Below are positions 1 to 12,500 of a DNA stretch of 64,000 bases, piece after piece. A program made the translations under genes and the position numbers. Each line of letters opens with the position of its first letter. The first letter of the stretch is position 1. This stretch comes from Rheinheimera oceanensis (GTDB taxonomy: Bacteria; Pseudomonadota; Gammaproteobacteria; Enterobacterales; Alteromonadaceae), in NCBI RefSeq assembly GCF_018831085.1, contig NZ_JAGPNM010000001.1, forward strand, positions 980,385 through 1,044,384, in the 5' to 3' direction. The notes beneath the pieces were generated by a model. It did no database searches, was not told where the DNA came from, and saw only the letters and a list, made by a program, of their open reading frames with translations.

Positions 1-3000
1 GGTATCGTTGACGCCGTCGAGTCTTTCTATGGTCAACCCCGGAAGTTCCAGCGTGGTTAGCTCGTTGTTCTGCAAGGTAAACAAGATCTGGAACAGCGGG
101 CTATGACTCAGACTGCGCTGAGGCTGTAAACTGTCCACCAACATTTCAAACGGAACCCCCTGATGATTGAAGGCATCCAGTGCTTTTTGTTTGGCCTGCT
201 CGATAAACTCGTTAAAGCTCAGAGAACCATCGAGTTGGTGCCTGAACACCAAGGTGTTGACAAAAAATCCAATTAACGGTTCGAGTTGGTTTTGGGTTCT
301 GCCTGCTATCGGGCAGCCGATTACGATATCGTTTTCGTGACTCCAACGCGCCAACAGCAGTGCAAAGGCACTTTCCAACAAAATAAACAGTGTCGTTCCA
401 CGGGCCAGCGCCATTTGGTTGAGCTGTGCCATCAACTCACCATCAAATTGATGGGAGTATACTGCACCGTCGTATTGCTGCTCAGCCGGGCGGGCTTTGT
501 CTAATGGCAGACTGTGTACTGCTGGAATGCCCTGCAGCTCCTTAGTCCAGAACTCGAGACCGGCAGCCATGTCCCCATCGTCTTTACCACCGGTCTGCCA
601 ATAGGCAAAGTCGGCGTACTGGATCTGCAAGGGTTGTAGTGGGCTGTCAACGCCCCGGTAGAATGCGTCGTAAAGGGCCACGAATTCTTGAGTAAAAATC
701 CCCATAGACCAACCGTCCGATGCGATATGATGCATGGTAAAGAGCAGAATGTACTCTTCGTTGTCCAATTTGAGCAGGCTGGCACGTAGCATCAGGTCCT
801 GGCTCAGGATAAACGGCTTGGCTGCTTCTGCTATGATTGCCTTTTGCACCTCAGTTTCTTGCTGCGAGGTAACCAAAGCCGACAGGTCCACGTCCATCAA
901 AGGCACGTTTGATGAAGCGTTGATCTGCTGAGCCGGCATTTGATCAACCTCAACATAAGTAGTACGTAACACTTCATGCCGTTCAACCACGCCATTTAGC
1001 GCATGCTGCAACGCAGTTTTGTCCAGGGCACCACGTAAGCGCATGACCACCGGCATATTGTATTGAACTGAGCCACCATCGACCTTATCAAGGAACCATA
1101 AGCGGGTTTGGGCATACGACAAAGGTAAAGGCTTGTCCCGGGATACCGGTTCAATCGCTGAAAATACACTTACTTGCTGAGTATCGATGAAAGCCGCCAG
1201 AGCTTCTACAGTGGTGTGTTCAAACAATGCCCTGACCGAAATTTTAACACTAAGGCGGGCTTCGACGGCTGTAGACAGTCGCATCGCCAACAAGGAATGG
1301 CCGCCGATTGTGAAGAAGTTATCGTGGATCCCCACCTGTTTGACTTTTAGCAATTCCTGCCAAATTTCACAAAGGGCGCGCTGGGTATCATTTTTCGGTC
1401 CCACGTAGCGAGCTTCCAACTGGCCGCTGATGTCGACTAACGGTAAGGCCCGTTTATCGATTTTACCGTTGACGGTCAGTTTGAAGGCGCCCAAAACCAT
1501 TATCGCGCTGGGCACCATGTACTCTGCCAGCGTCTGTTTCAGAGACTGGCGCAAGGTATAGACAAAGTCGGCTTCATTGAAATCCGCCTGAGTTGAGCGC
1601 TCGGCAACCACATAGGCCACCAGACGTTTATCAGTATCTTTGCCCTGGGTAACCACGACACATTCTTTAACCCCAGGCTGGCGAACCAGCTGGGCATTGA
1701 TCTCGCCCAACTCGATACGGAAGCCGCGGATCTTAACTTGGTCGTCCACCCGGCCGAGATACTCTAGCTCGCCGTTGGCCATCTGGCGCACCAAATCGCC
1801 GCTTCGGTACAACCTTTTATGACCGTTATGGCCAAACGGATTTTCAATAAAACGTTTGGCAGTCAATTCTTCCCGGTTGAGATAGCCTCGGGCCAGACCG
1901 TCCCCACCGACATACAACTCACCAGGTACGCCGATGGGCAGCAAATGATCATAGCCACAGACATAAACCGACAAGTCAGCCAGCGGCAAACCGATATTAC
2001 TCAGCGCAGCTAGCGCATCGTCTTCGGTGATACGACGGAATGTGACATGCACCGTGGTCTCGGTGATACCATACATATTAATCAGTTCTGGCTTGTCATA
2101 ACCGTATCTCTCGACCCAAGGAAGCAGCCTTTGGTGTTCCAAAGCTTCCCCGCCGAAAATGACGTAACGCAGCTTGGTTTCACCTTCGCTGGCATCGATC
2201 AGGTTATAAAACGCCGAAGGGGTGGTATTGAATACCGTGACATTTTCCTGTTTTAATAATTGCGCCAGCGCTTCAAAATTACGCGAAACGTCCCGCGAAA
2301 CCACCACCAGTTTTCCGCCATATAGCAACGCCCCCCAAATCTCCCATACCGAAAAATCGAAGGCATAGGAATGGAACAAGCTCCATACATCATTAGCGTT
2401 AAACGCAAAATGTTGTTGGGACGATGCAAACAGCCGAGTGACATTACGGTGTTCAATCATTACCCCTTTAGGATTACCGGTAGAGCCAGAGGTATAAATA
2501 ACGTAGGCCATGTTCGCAGCATTGATACCCAATGCATTGACATCCAGATTGTCTTTGGAATAGTTGCCGAAACTGGTAGGGTCGTCCAATGGAAAAAACT
2601 GCTGGTCGGTTAACGGCAAACCATCTCTAATGGACTGTTGGCCCAAAACGATACCAACACCGCTGTCGCCAAGAATATACTCCAATCTGGCCGTCGGATG
2701 ATTCGGATCCAGCGGCAAGTAGGCTCCGCCTGATTTTAAAATCGCCAGAATGCCGACTAACATGTCGACAGAGCGTTCAACACACAAGCCCACCAGACTG
2801 TCGGGTTTAACACCATGCTCAACCAGCCAACGGGCCACTTGGTTGGCCCGTTCGTTTAGTTGCTGGTAGCTTAGAGCTACTTTCTCACAGCACACTGCAA
2901 CTTGATCAGGATAGGCCTTCACCTGTTGCTCGAAGAGTTGATGCAGACACAACTGCTCTTTAAATTCACTGCAACGTTGCGCCCATTGCGCCAACTGTTG

Positions 3001-6000
3001 CTTGTCGGCTGCACTAGTGAAATCCAATTGGTAAATCAGTTTCGTCGGATCGGCAACTATTGCCCGCAACAATACCTCAAAACTATCGCTCATCCGTTCG
3101 ATGGTTGTCGCGTCGAAAAGGCTGCTGGCAAAGTTCCAGTCCAGCTGCAACCCTTGGTCGCTTGCGCGCACCGCCAATTCCAAATCGAACTTGATAGTAT
3201 TCTCGCCGCCGGGCAGCCCTTCGACGATCAAGTTCGGTAAATCCAATGATGATTGCTCGTTGTTTTGCAAGGTAAACAAGATCTGGAATACCGGGCTGTA
3301 ACTCAGACTACGCTCCGGTTGCAATTTATCCACCAGCATTTCAAACGGAATATCCTGGCAGGTAAAGGCCTTAAGGGTTTTCTCTTTGGTCCTAGACAAG
3401 TGTTCACAAAACCGTTGCCCGTCATCAAACTGGTGCCTGAAAACCAGTGTGTTGACAAAAAAACCAATCAGTGGCTCAAGCTGACCTTGTGTGCGCCCAG
3501 CGATTGGGCTGCCGATTACGATATCTTTTTCGTGACTCCAACGGGCGATCAATAGAGCAAATGCGCTTTCAAGCAACATAAACAGTGTGACGTCCTGCAC
3601 CTGAGCCAGATGACTGAGCTGTTTGCACAAATCGGCATCAAAGTGACGGGTTATAATGCAACCTTTGAACTGCTGTTGTGCAGGTCGCACCTTATCTAGC
3701 GGCAAACTGTGTATCGACGGAATACCGTCGAGGGCCCGATGCCAGTATTCCAAATGTTTGGCAATCTCCTGATCATCGACCTGAGCTCGTTGCCACTGGG
3801 CAAAATCAGCGTATTGGATATCCAGCGGCGGCATCGGGTTAACATGCCCCTGGCTAAATGCGCCATAGAAGGTAACGAATTCTCGGGTCATCACCCCCAT
3901 GGACCAACCGTCCGAAGCGATATGATGCATGGTGAACAACAATACGTGATCTTCATCCGCCAGCTTCAGCAAGCGTACCCGTAACATCAAGTCATTGGCC
4001 AGGTCAAAGGGTAAACCTGCTTCACGCTGCAACTGATATTCGACTTGCACTAATTGTTCTGTCTCATTCAATTGTGACAGGTCGACTTCGGTTATTGTCA
4101 TCTTAGAAGGTGGATGGATGATTTGTATGGCGACATCGTCTTGCTCGCCATAGCTGGTGCGTAGAACCTCATGACGCTCTACCACTGCATCTAATGTCTG
4201 CTGCAATGCAGCCAGATTCAAAGACCCGCGCAAACGCAATGCGCCGGGCATATTGTACTGCCTGCTGCCCCCTTCTAGTCGATCGATAAACCACAAACGT
4301 TGCTGAGCAAATGACAACTGCAGAGGCTGGTCCCGTGAAAAAACCGGTATGGCGACATATTCAATGCTGGTTTGTGCTACCAGCCAGGCAGACAATTCAG
4401 CAATGGTGTTGTTTTCAAACAATGCACGGATGGCATCTTCGACACCAAACTCTTTGGTAATGGCACTGGCAAGGCGCATTGCCTTGAGAGAGTTACCGCC
4501 CAAATCAAAGAAGTTGTCTGTGATCCCAATATTGGATTGTTCCAATACGGTTTGCCACAATCTGGTCATCTTCCTATGGACATCAGTGGCTGGCGCAATA
4601 TACACCTTCGGCAGTTTTTTCAGGCTAACTTCGCCATTATCGAGCAGTTCGAGCTGCTCTACACTAACCAGAACCTCAGGTACATAGTGTTGATTAAACT
4701 GCTTGCTCAAGCGCGCAGTCAGTTCGCTGTCCAGCGGCATTTGGCCCGCTTTCGCGCCTTTCCGCTGGAGAAATGCCACCAAGCGTTTTTCATTACCGCC
4801 ACCGACCGCAGTCGCATAAACTCTATCTACACCAGCTTCACGACTCAAGTAGTCTTGCAAAGCTGTGAGATTAATTTCTTCACCACCAACAGTGTCGGTT
4901 CTTTCACCGGCAGTTGCGTCTATGAATTGGGACGATTGTGTTTTATAAGTCAACTGCCCCACGATAGCGTCAACCGAATTGACTGCGAAAAACTCACCAA
5001 TATTGGCATTAAAATCTGCCGTCAACGCTTCGAGTAATGCACTATAAATCGTAGCCATTTGTTCGACCAGTTCGGCATCGAACAGGCTGTCGGCATATTT
5101 CCAATTGAAACTCAAACCGCTTGACGATTGATTGACGGTCAATTCCAAGTCAAATTTGATAGTCGCTTCGGTTCCGAGAAAATCCAAAGCCAATCCAGGT
5201 AATTCCAACCGTTCCTGTCCGACATTCTGAAAGTTAAAAACCACTTGGAATATCGGTGAATGCGCCAGGCTTCGTTGTGGGCTTAGCAAACCCACCAAGG
5301 TATCGAAAGGCACGTTTTGGTGATTAAAAGCGTTGTAAATCATCTCCTTACTTTGCACCAAATAGCTGGTAAACGATTGGTTGTATTCCACTTCGCTGCG
5401 CAGTGCCAGCATATTGACAAACAACCCGATCAACGGTTCAACATCCACCGAAGTTCTGCCCGCAACGGGTGTTCCTACCACTACATCACGACTTTGACTT
5501 ACACTGCCGATGAGCAATGAGAACATGCTTTGCAATACCACGAACAGCGTGGTCTTATGGACTTTGGCGACTTCACCTAGCCTGTCGCTTAGCTCTTTGC
5601 CGATGGCAATATCCACTGCTCTACCGGTAAAGATTTGCTGCGCTGGACGCCGCTTTTGGGTCGGCAACACTGGCGCTGAGGATACCCCAGACAGTTGTTT
5701 CATCCAGTATTCGATTTGATTGTTCAACTGGGCTTCGGCTATGTACTCCCGTTGCCAACATGCATAATCAGCATATTGTATTTTCAAATCCGGCAGTGAA
5801 GATTGCAGCCTATTGGTAAAGGCCATGTAATTGGCTGCAAACTCATTGACAAGCAACCCCATAGACCATCCGTCGGAGGCAATATGATGAATGGTAAACA
5901 AGAGAACATTTTCGTTGTCTGACAATTTGATCAATGCAGACCTGAGCATCAAATCATTGGATAGGTCAAACGGCCTAGACGCCTCGGCTATGCGCAGAGC

Positions 6001-6534
6001 TTCAACTTGTTTGTCTTGCTCGGTGCCATATAGGTCACTCAAGTCAAAACGTTCTAGGGTTACCGGTTTGGGAGCATGAATCTGCTGCCAGCTGTCGCCA
6101 TCGACTTTGTAATAGGTACTGCGCAACACTTCATGTCTTGCCACAATAACACTGAGGCTATGACAAACCGCATCGACGTCCAATTTACCGGTCAGCTTAA
6201 TCGCCACCGGCATATTATATTTGGCACCACCAACGTTGATAAGTTCGGCAAACCAGATCTGTTGCTGGGCATAAGACAATGGCAATAAGCGGTCACGATC
6301 GACCGGTCTGATGGCATCGACTTTCACCGCTATAATACTTTGATTGCAAGCCTGATTTTCAAGCTGCTGCTGACGTAAGTACTCGATAATTTTAGATTTG
6401 TGTCCAGTGACTTTGGCTTTCAACTCGGCGCTGAAGTTTCCTTGCTCGGCAACAAATGCCAATTGACCATCTTTGAGATACAACACCACCTCGCTACGCA
6501 AGGCTTCTTTAACCAATTGCTCAGCCAAATACAT
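1..6534 (-). CDS. Non-ribosomal peptide synthetase, C-terminus outside window
   Basis: This NRPS has an open frame of 2178 codons running off the left edge. Its ATG shares one base with the stop of the upstream hybrid gene (TAATG), so the two are translationally coupled. Order seen: TubC-type docking domain (about 1-60), C domain with HHIASDG, an adenylation remnant of only the small C-terminal subdomain (about 560-670), T domain (DNFFDLGGNSL), C domain, complete A domain (YVIYTSGSTGNPKGV), T domain and a third C domain cut by the edge. I read the complete A pocket as DFWNIGMVH, the classic Thr code. The first module cannot activate its own residue, so it is either skipped or loaded in trans. 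No thioesterase is visible because the gene continues outside the window. I translated this frame by eye, and a small frameshift could have been missed. Confidence 0.93.
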   Translation of the reverse strand, partial: MYLAEQLVKEALRSEVVLYLKDGQLAFVAEQGNFSAELKAKVTGHKSKIIEYLRQQQLENQACNQSIIAVKVDAIRPVDRDRLLPLSYAQQQIWFAELINVGGAKYNMPVAIKLTGKLDVDAVCHSLSVIVARHEVLRSTYYKVDGDSWQQIHAPKPVTLERFDLSDLYGTEQDKQVEALRIAEASRPFDLSNDLMLRSALIKLSDNENVLLFTIHHIASDGWSMGLLVNEFAANYMAFTNRLQSSLPDLKIQYADYACWQREYIAEAQLNNQIEYWMKQLSGVSSAPVLPTQKRRPAQQIFTGRAVDIAIGKELSDRLGEVAKVHKTTLFVVLQSMFSLLIGSVSQSRDVVVGTPVAGRTSVDVEPLIGLFVNMLALRSEVEYNQSFTSYLVQSKEMIYNAFNHQNVPFDTLVGLLSPQRSLAHSPIFQVVFNFQNVGQERLELPGLALDFLGTEATIKFDLELTVNQSSSGLSFNWKYADSLFDAELVEQMATIYSALLEALTADFNANIGEFFAVNSVDAIVGQLTYKTQSSQFIDATAGERTDTVGGEEINLTALQDYLSREAGVDRVYATAVGGGNEKRLVAFLQRKGAKAGQMPLDSELTARLSKQFNQHYVPEVLVSVEQLELLDNGEVSLKKLPKVYIAPATDVHRKMTRLWQTVLEQSNIGITDNFFDLGGNSLKAMRLASAITKEFGVEDAIRALFENNTIAELSAWLVAQTSIEYVAIPVFSRDQPLQLSFAQQRLWFIDRLEGGSRQYNMPGALRLRGSLNLAALQQTLDAVVERHEVLRTSYGEQDDVAIQIIHPPSKMTITEVDLSQLNETEQLVQVEYQLQREAGLPFDLANDLMLRVRLLKLADEDHVLLFTMHHIASDGWSMGVMTREFVTFYGAFSQGHVNPMPPLDIQYADFAQWQRAQVDDQEIAKHLEYWHRALDGIPSIHSLPLDKVRPAQQQFKGCIITRHFDADLCKQLSHLAQVQDVTLFMLLESAFALLIARWSHEKDIVIGSPIAGRTQGQLEPLIGFFVNTLVFRHQFDDGQRFCEHLSRTKEKTLKAFTCQDIPFEMLVDKLQPERSLSYSPVFQILFTLQNNEQSSLDLPNLIVEGLPGGENTIKFDLELAVRASDQGLQLDWNFASSLFDATTIERMSDSFEVLLRAIVADPTKLIYQLDFTSAADKQQLAQWAQRCSEFKEQLCLHQLFEQQVKAYPDQVAVCCEKVALSYQQLNERANQVARWLVEHGVKPDSLVGLCVERSVDMLVGILAILKSGGAYLPLDPNHPTARLEYILGDSGVGIVLGQQSIRDGLPLTDQQFFPLDDPTSFGNYSKDNLDVNALGINAANMAYVIYTSGSTGNPKGVMIEHRNVTRLFASSQQHFAFNANDVWSLFHSYAFDFSVWEIWGALLYGGKLVVVSRDVSRNFEALAQLLKQENVTVFNTTPSAFYNLIDASEGETKLRYVIFGGEALEHQRLLPWVERYGYDKPELINMYGITETTVHVTFRRITEDDALAALSNIGLPLADLSVYVCGYDHLLPIGVPGELYVGGDGLARGYLNREELTAKRFIENPFGHNGHKRLYRSGDLVRQMANGELEYLGRVDDQVKIRGFRIELGEINAQLVRQPGVKECVVVTQGKDTDKRLVAYVVAERSTQADFNEADFVYTLRQSLKQTLAEYMVPSAIMVLGAFKLTVNGKIDKRALPLVDISGQLEARYVGPKNDTQRALCEIWQELLKVKQVGIHDNFFTIGGHSLLAMRLSTAVEARLSVKISVRALFEHTTVEALAAFIDTQQVSVFSAIEPVSRDKPLPLSYAQTRLWFLDKVDGGSVQYNMPVVMRLRGALDKTALQHALNGVVERHEVLRTTYVEVDQMPAQQINASSNVPLMDVDLSALVTSQQETEVQKAIIAEAAKPFILSQDLMLRASLLKLDNEEYILLFTMHHIASDGWSMGIFTQEFVALYDAFYRGVDSPLQPLQIQYADFAYWQTGGKDDGDMAAGLEFWTKELQGIPAVHSLPLDKARPAEQQYDGAVYSHQFDGELMAQLNQMALARGTTLFILLESAFALLLARWSHENDIVIGCPIAGRTQNQLEPLIGFFVNTLVFRHQLDGSLSFNEFIEQAKQKALDAFNHQGVPFEMLVDSLQPQRSLSHSPLFQILFTLQNNELTTLELPGLTIERLDGVNDT

Positions 6535-9500
6535 TACAACACCCCTTCTTCAATGTTCTTTCCCGCAGCAGAAAGTTGACTCTTCATCTCGCTTGCTTTA
6601 TTCAATTCAAGGCCTGCTGTTAATTTCTGCGATATCTTTTCAATAGTCGGATTTTCGAAAAAATCTTTGATTCCAAATACAGATTCATCCAAGCCAAACC
6701 GTTGACGAATTACACTCAGTATTCGAGTGGCAACGACCGAATCGCCGCCAAGCTCAAAAAAGTCATCTTTGATACCTATATCTCTGATCCCCAGCAGCTC
6801 CTGCCACACATTCATTAATTTGAATTCAATCTCGCTGGACGGCTCAACATACTGTATGTCCAGTTCAGGCCGCGAATAAACCCTCATATTGCCGCGGTCA
6901 TCCTGCGCTTTAAGCCAACGCTGCAGGCGCTGATCGAGCACCCCGGTTGAGTTGACCAATTGCGGCACTATGCCAGTAGCCAATGCACGTTTGAATGCTT
7001 TAATCCCTTCGTCAGGTAGCATGCTCAATTGGTCGCCAAACATTGCTGCCTGACCCGGCGCAGTATAGTTCCAGCCATCCCAGTTGACACTCAACCATCT
7101 TAAATCACCATCGTTGTGTTTTTGCCTGGCAAAGGCGTCCATGAAGACATTCGCAGAAGCATATGCCGCAAAACCGAGGCCACCGAGCACCGATGACAAT
7201 GAAGACATCAGCAAGCAAAAATCAATCTTTCGACCTTCAAGCAATTGTTCGAGCACCAACAAACCTTTAACCTTGGATTGATATTGCAGGGCAAAATCTT
7301 CGGTGGTCGTTTCCGCAATAGCCTTGATAGACCCATGCAGCAAACCGGCGGCATGGATCACACCATCAATGCGACCCCAACGGGTTTCTACCCTGTCGAA
7401 TACAGCCGACATCTGGCCAAAGTCCGCAACATCACCTGCACAGACCATCACTTCGGCACCACTAGCCTGCAATACCTTGAGCTTGTTAATTTTGGTACTG
7501 GTCGGGTCGCCGTCGGGGTGATTGGCAAGCCATTGCTCCCAATTTTCAACGGCAGGAAATTCGCTGCGTCCGACAAAAGCAATTCTCACCGCATCCTGCT
7601 CAGCAATGGCACCACCTAGCAGCAGGCCAATATTCCCCAGGCCACCGGTGATGAGGTAAATCCCTTGCGGTTTAATCGACCGGGCCTGGATTTGGCTATT
7701 GTCGGTCAAATGAGGCACGTAATTTCCAACCCAACGCTGTCGGCTCCTGAACGCCACATCTGCCGAGCGCGCAGACAAACACAGTTCAGACAGCAGCGAT
7801 AACACAAAAGGTTTGAGCGCGGCACTATCAATTGACGACAGTGAAGACAGTCCCAAATCAACCACATTACATTTAATTTGCGGATACTCTTGCGGCACTA
7901 CTTTACACAGGCCGATCACAGTTGCGCCATCGCGGTTTATCTTTTCCTCGCCCGTGACCCGGTAAATGTCTTGAGTGACAACATCTACCTGCAGGCTATG
8001 ATCAATTTGCGTCGGTGCAAACTGTTTGATTGCCGCAAGCAGCGAGTAGACACCATAGCGCTGACAGGCTTCAAAGACTTCTGCCTTGTCGCTTCCGTTG
8101 CATCCGAGCTGGTCAACACTCCAGCAATGGACAATCCGATCGACCCGCAATCCAGCATCGTCCAAACTTTGTTTAAGTAGTTGATAATCATTCCCGGCAA
8201 TGAGATTAACCACGTAATTGTTGCCGTCAAGCCGGGCAAATTGTTCACCCACATTAACCATAACCACATTCTGGCTCTGTCTAGCCAGGGACTGGCCTAG
8301 CTCAGCACCAAGACCATAGCTATCGGCAAATATCAGCCAGCATTGCTTTTCACTCGCCAAGTCAATCGGTTCGATGGCCATATTCGACTCGAGTCTGAAA
8401 GTCGGCGCGCAAAACCAATCATTGATGTTCGACTGCTTGTAACCGCTGACGGCAGGGGCCTGCTTGCTGTCTACTGCTTCTATCCAATATTTCTGTCGCT
8501 CATACGGATAGGTCGGCAAAGGCACTCGGCTCACTTTACTGTCTTGATAATAGCCCTGCCAGTCAATGTCGCAACCATGCAACCACAGTTGCCCCAACAT
8601 TTGACTGACAAAAGCCAAGTCGGAGACCGCTTTGTTTGGATGGCGAATGCACGAAAGCAGCATCTGACCTGCAGCATGTGGGCTCTTTCTTGCCAACGAA
8701 GTCAGACTAATCCCCGGTCCGACTTCAATCAAGATCTTATCTACGTTCAACAGTTGTTGCTCACGCAGCAGAGTATTTATGCCTGCTGCAAAATTAACCG
8801 TCCCCCGTAGATGCTGCACCCAATACTCGACGCTGCTCGACTCTTGCTCAGTGATAAATTTACCACTGACGTTTGAAATGTATGCAAACTGAGGTGCATT
8901 GAAGCTAACCTGCTCAAGACACCGACGGAAATCATCGACAATGACATCCATCATACTGGAGTGGAACGCATGGGAAGTATGCAACGCGCTCACCGCCACC
9001 CCTTTTTTTTCCAGCGCTTTAGTCAAGGTATCTATGGCAGAGGATGGTCCGGAAGCCACACAGTTTTGCGGACCGTTCACAGCGGCCATGGAACAACCTG
9101 TCTGTTGCAGCAGTCCCTGCAGTTCACTCGCTGCCATAGGCACGGAAATCATGTCGCCAGGGTCGACTCTTTGCATCAACCTTGCCCGCTCGCTGACCAG
9201 TTTCAGTGCATCTTCCAGGTTAAATACGCCTGCAAGGCATGCCGCAACATACTCGCCGATACTGTGCCCAATCATTGCCGAGGGGATGATCCCCCATGAC
9301 TGTAATAAAGTGGCCATGGCATATTCGACGCAGAACAATGCGGGCTGGGCTATTGAGGTTTGATTTAGCATGGTTTTGGCATTTTCATCCACAACCGGTG
9401 GATAGATAAAGTCTCGAATATCGACTTCGGCATACTTGCTCAGTATATTTGCACATTCATCCAATTGCTGACGAAACACGGGCTCTTGCTCGTACAATTC

Positions 9501-12500
9501 CTTGGCCATATTAACGTACTGCGAACCCTGCCCGGTAAACAGCAATATCACCGACTTGTTGACCCGCCCTTTGCTTGAGAAGCTGTGGCGGCTTACACCG
9601 TCGCCACTTTGCAACTGCTCGATTGCATGCTCTATGGATTTCGCTACCAACATACAACGATGTTCATGGGCCGTACGACCGACTTTGAGCGTAAAGCCGA
9701 CATCACTCAATGACTGCTCAGGATGATTTTTCAGGTGCTGCACCAACTGCTCGCTTGCAGTAGCCAACGCTGTTTCGGTCTTGGCCGACAACACAATCAA
9801 TTCTTCACTGCGACGTGGTTCCGTAACGACAAAGTCAGGAGCCTTCTCCAAGATTGCGTGGGCATTGGTACCTCCGATGCCGAAAGAGCTGACGCCAGCA
9901 CGCCTTGGTCCTCCAGAAGTCGTCCACTCTCGCAATTCCGTGTTGACATAAAACGGCGTGTTGGCGAAGTCAATGCTAGGATTGGCCTCGGAGTAATTGA
10001 TACTCGGTGGGATCATACCCGCTTTGAGCGCTTGCACCGCTTTAATCACGCTGACTACCCCCGCCGCAGCATCAAGATGGCCAATATTCGGCTTAAGCGT
10101 TCCAAGGGCGCAGAATCCGCGCTTAACACCGGCAAAGGCTTTGGTCAATGCTTTGATTTCGATGGGATCGCCAAGTTTAGTACCGGTACCATGGGTCTCG
10201 ACGTATTGGATGGATTCAGGTTTGACTCCGGCAATCGCCTGGCACCGAATAATGACATCAGACTGACCCGAAACACTCGGTGCAGTAAAGCCAACTTTGT
10301 CTGAGCCATCATTGTTCACTGCTGTGCCTTTGATAACAGCATGAATAGTATCGCCGTCCGCAATTGCATCATCAAGCCGTTTCAAAACGATAATACCAGC
10401 ACCATCGCCACTTCGGGTACCTTGAGCATCTTTGTCAAATGCACGGCAATGGCCATCTGGCGAAACGATCCCGCCTTCGTTATACATGTATCCGGCTGGG
10501 AAAAACTGTCCTACCCGTGCACCACCGGCAATGGCCATTTTAGATTCACGTAACAACAAGCTGTTGCACGCCTGATGGATCGCTACCAAAGAAGTTGAAC
10601 AGGCAGTGACCACATTGATACTCGGTCCGTTCAAATTCAATTTATAAGCCAACCTTGTGGCCATATAACCTGAGCTGTTGGCATGTAATAAGCCAAACCC
10701 ATGGGTTTGTTCAAGCTCAGTCCGCCCCATCAAGTGGCCAAAGAAATAGTTGCTTTCGGCAACCCCCACAAATACGCCGACATCGCGCTTACGTTTTTTG
10801 CAACCATACCCGGCATTCTCCAGCGCATTATTCGAGCATTCAAACAATAGCCGCTGTTGCGGATCCATCACCTCTGCCTCTCGCGGGGTAAAACCGAAAT
10901 AGTTGGTATCGAAAGTGTTGATGTCTGAAAGCAATACCCCAGATTTGACATAGTTTGGGTGGTTGAGCATGTCGCGTCCCACACCAGCCTCGAGTAACTG
11001 CTCATCGCTAAACTCTTGCAACGACTCAACACCGTTGCTGATATTGTCCCAAAATTGCTCAACAGTGTCGGCGTCCGGCACCCGAAGCGACATTCCAATG
11101 ATGGCCACATCTTGTTTGGGAACGTCCGCTACCGCTTCGTTCATAGCATGAACATTACTCAGTGTTTTATCGACGCTGTAGCTGAGATAACGAGACAATT
11201 CGTTAATGGTGGGATATTCGAACAGGTCAGTTATGTCAATTTCATAATCGGTGTTAATGGCAATCTGTTTTTGAATCTGAATGCTGAGGATCGAATTACC
11301 ACCGATGTCGAAAAAGTTGTCATAAATGCTGACTTGTTCCAGCCCAAGCACTTGCTGCCAGATTTTACACAATTGGTGTTCGATGCGGCTGTTCGGCGCA
11401 CTACCGGAAGTCTTGCCCGTGTTAGCCTTTTCAATCGGAGGCAATGCTTTGCTGTCTACCTTGCCGTTGATCGTCAGGGGCATTGAGTTAATAGAGACGA
11501 AGAATGCCGGTACCATGTACTCCGGCAGGCTTTCGCGCAGCAGTACCTTGACCTTGCTAATCCAATCGTTTTTGTTTTGTGCAGATGCCAAAGTGGAATC
11601 AACACCGATTTCGGGCGACAAAACCACATAGGCAACGAGCTGTTGCACGGTGCTTATCTGCCTGGACATGACAAAGGCATCTGCTATCAATGAAAGCTTG
11701 ACCAATGCAGCTCGTACCTCACCCAATTCAATGCGATGCCCACGGATCTTGACCTGGTCGTCCATCCGGTTCAAAAACTCGTAGCTGCCGTCGGCTAGGC
11801 AGCGCACGGAATCTCCGGTCCTGTACAAGCGCACTTGCGGCCACTGACGGGCAAACTTTTCACTAAATCGCTCGGCAGTCAGATCAGGGCGATTCAAATA
11901 GTTATTAGCTAAACCGGCACCACCAATGTACAGCTCCCCCGCAACGCCAATAGGTGCCACAGCGCCATGCTCGTCGAGCACGTACATGGAAACATTGTTC
12001 AAAGCATGGCCAATAGTAATTCGTTGATTGGGTAAAATCTGGCCGGCACTGGTACATACCGTGCCTTCCGACGGCCCATATGCGTTGAATAGTCGGTACT
12101 TTTCAGCCCATTTCCAAGCGATTTGTTTTTCGCAGGCTTCACCGGCAATGATCAGGCTTTCAAAATGATACTGGTCCGTTAAATCCAGTTGTGCCAACAG
12201 CGCCGGAGGCAATGTCAGGTGGGTGATCTTATTGGCAATAAGATACTGCGTTAATTTACCTGGGTCAGTGCGGCATTCCCCCGGACACATAAACAAACAG
12301 GCGCCGCTCAGCAGGGCCATCAACCACTCAGAGATCGAAGCATCGAAGCTAAACGACGCAAACTGCAACGCCCGGCTGCTGTTTGATATTTCGAATATAC
12401 GGATTTGGTTTAGTGCTAAGTTTACTGCACCTGTGTGCCGAAGCGATACGCCTTTAGGTTTTCCGGTCGAACCGGAGGTGTAGATTACATAGGCCTGAGA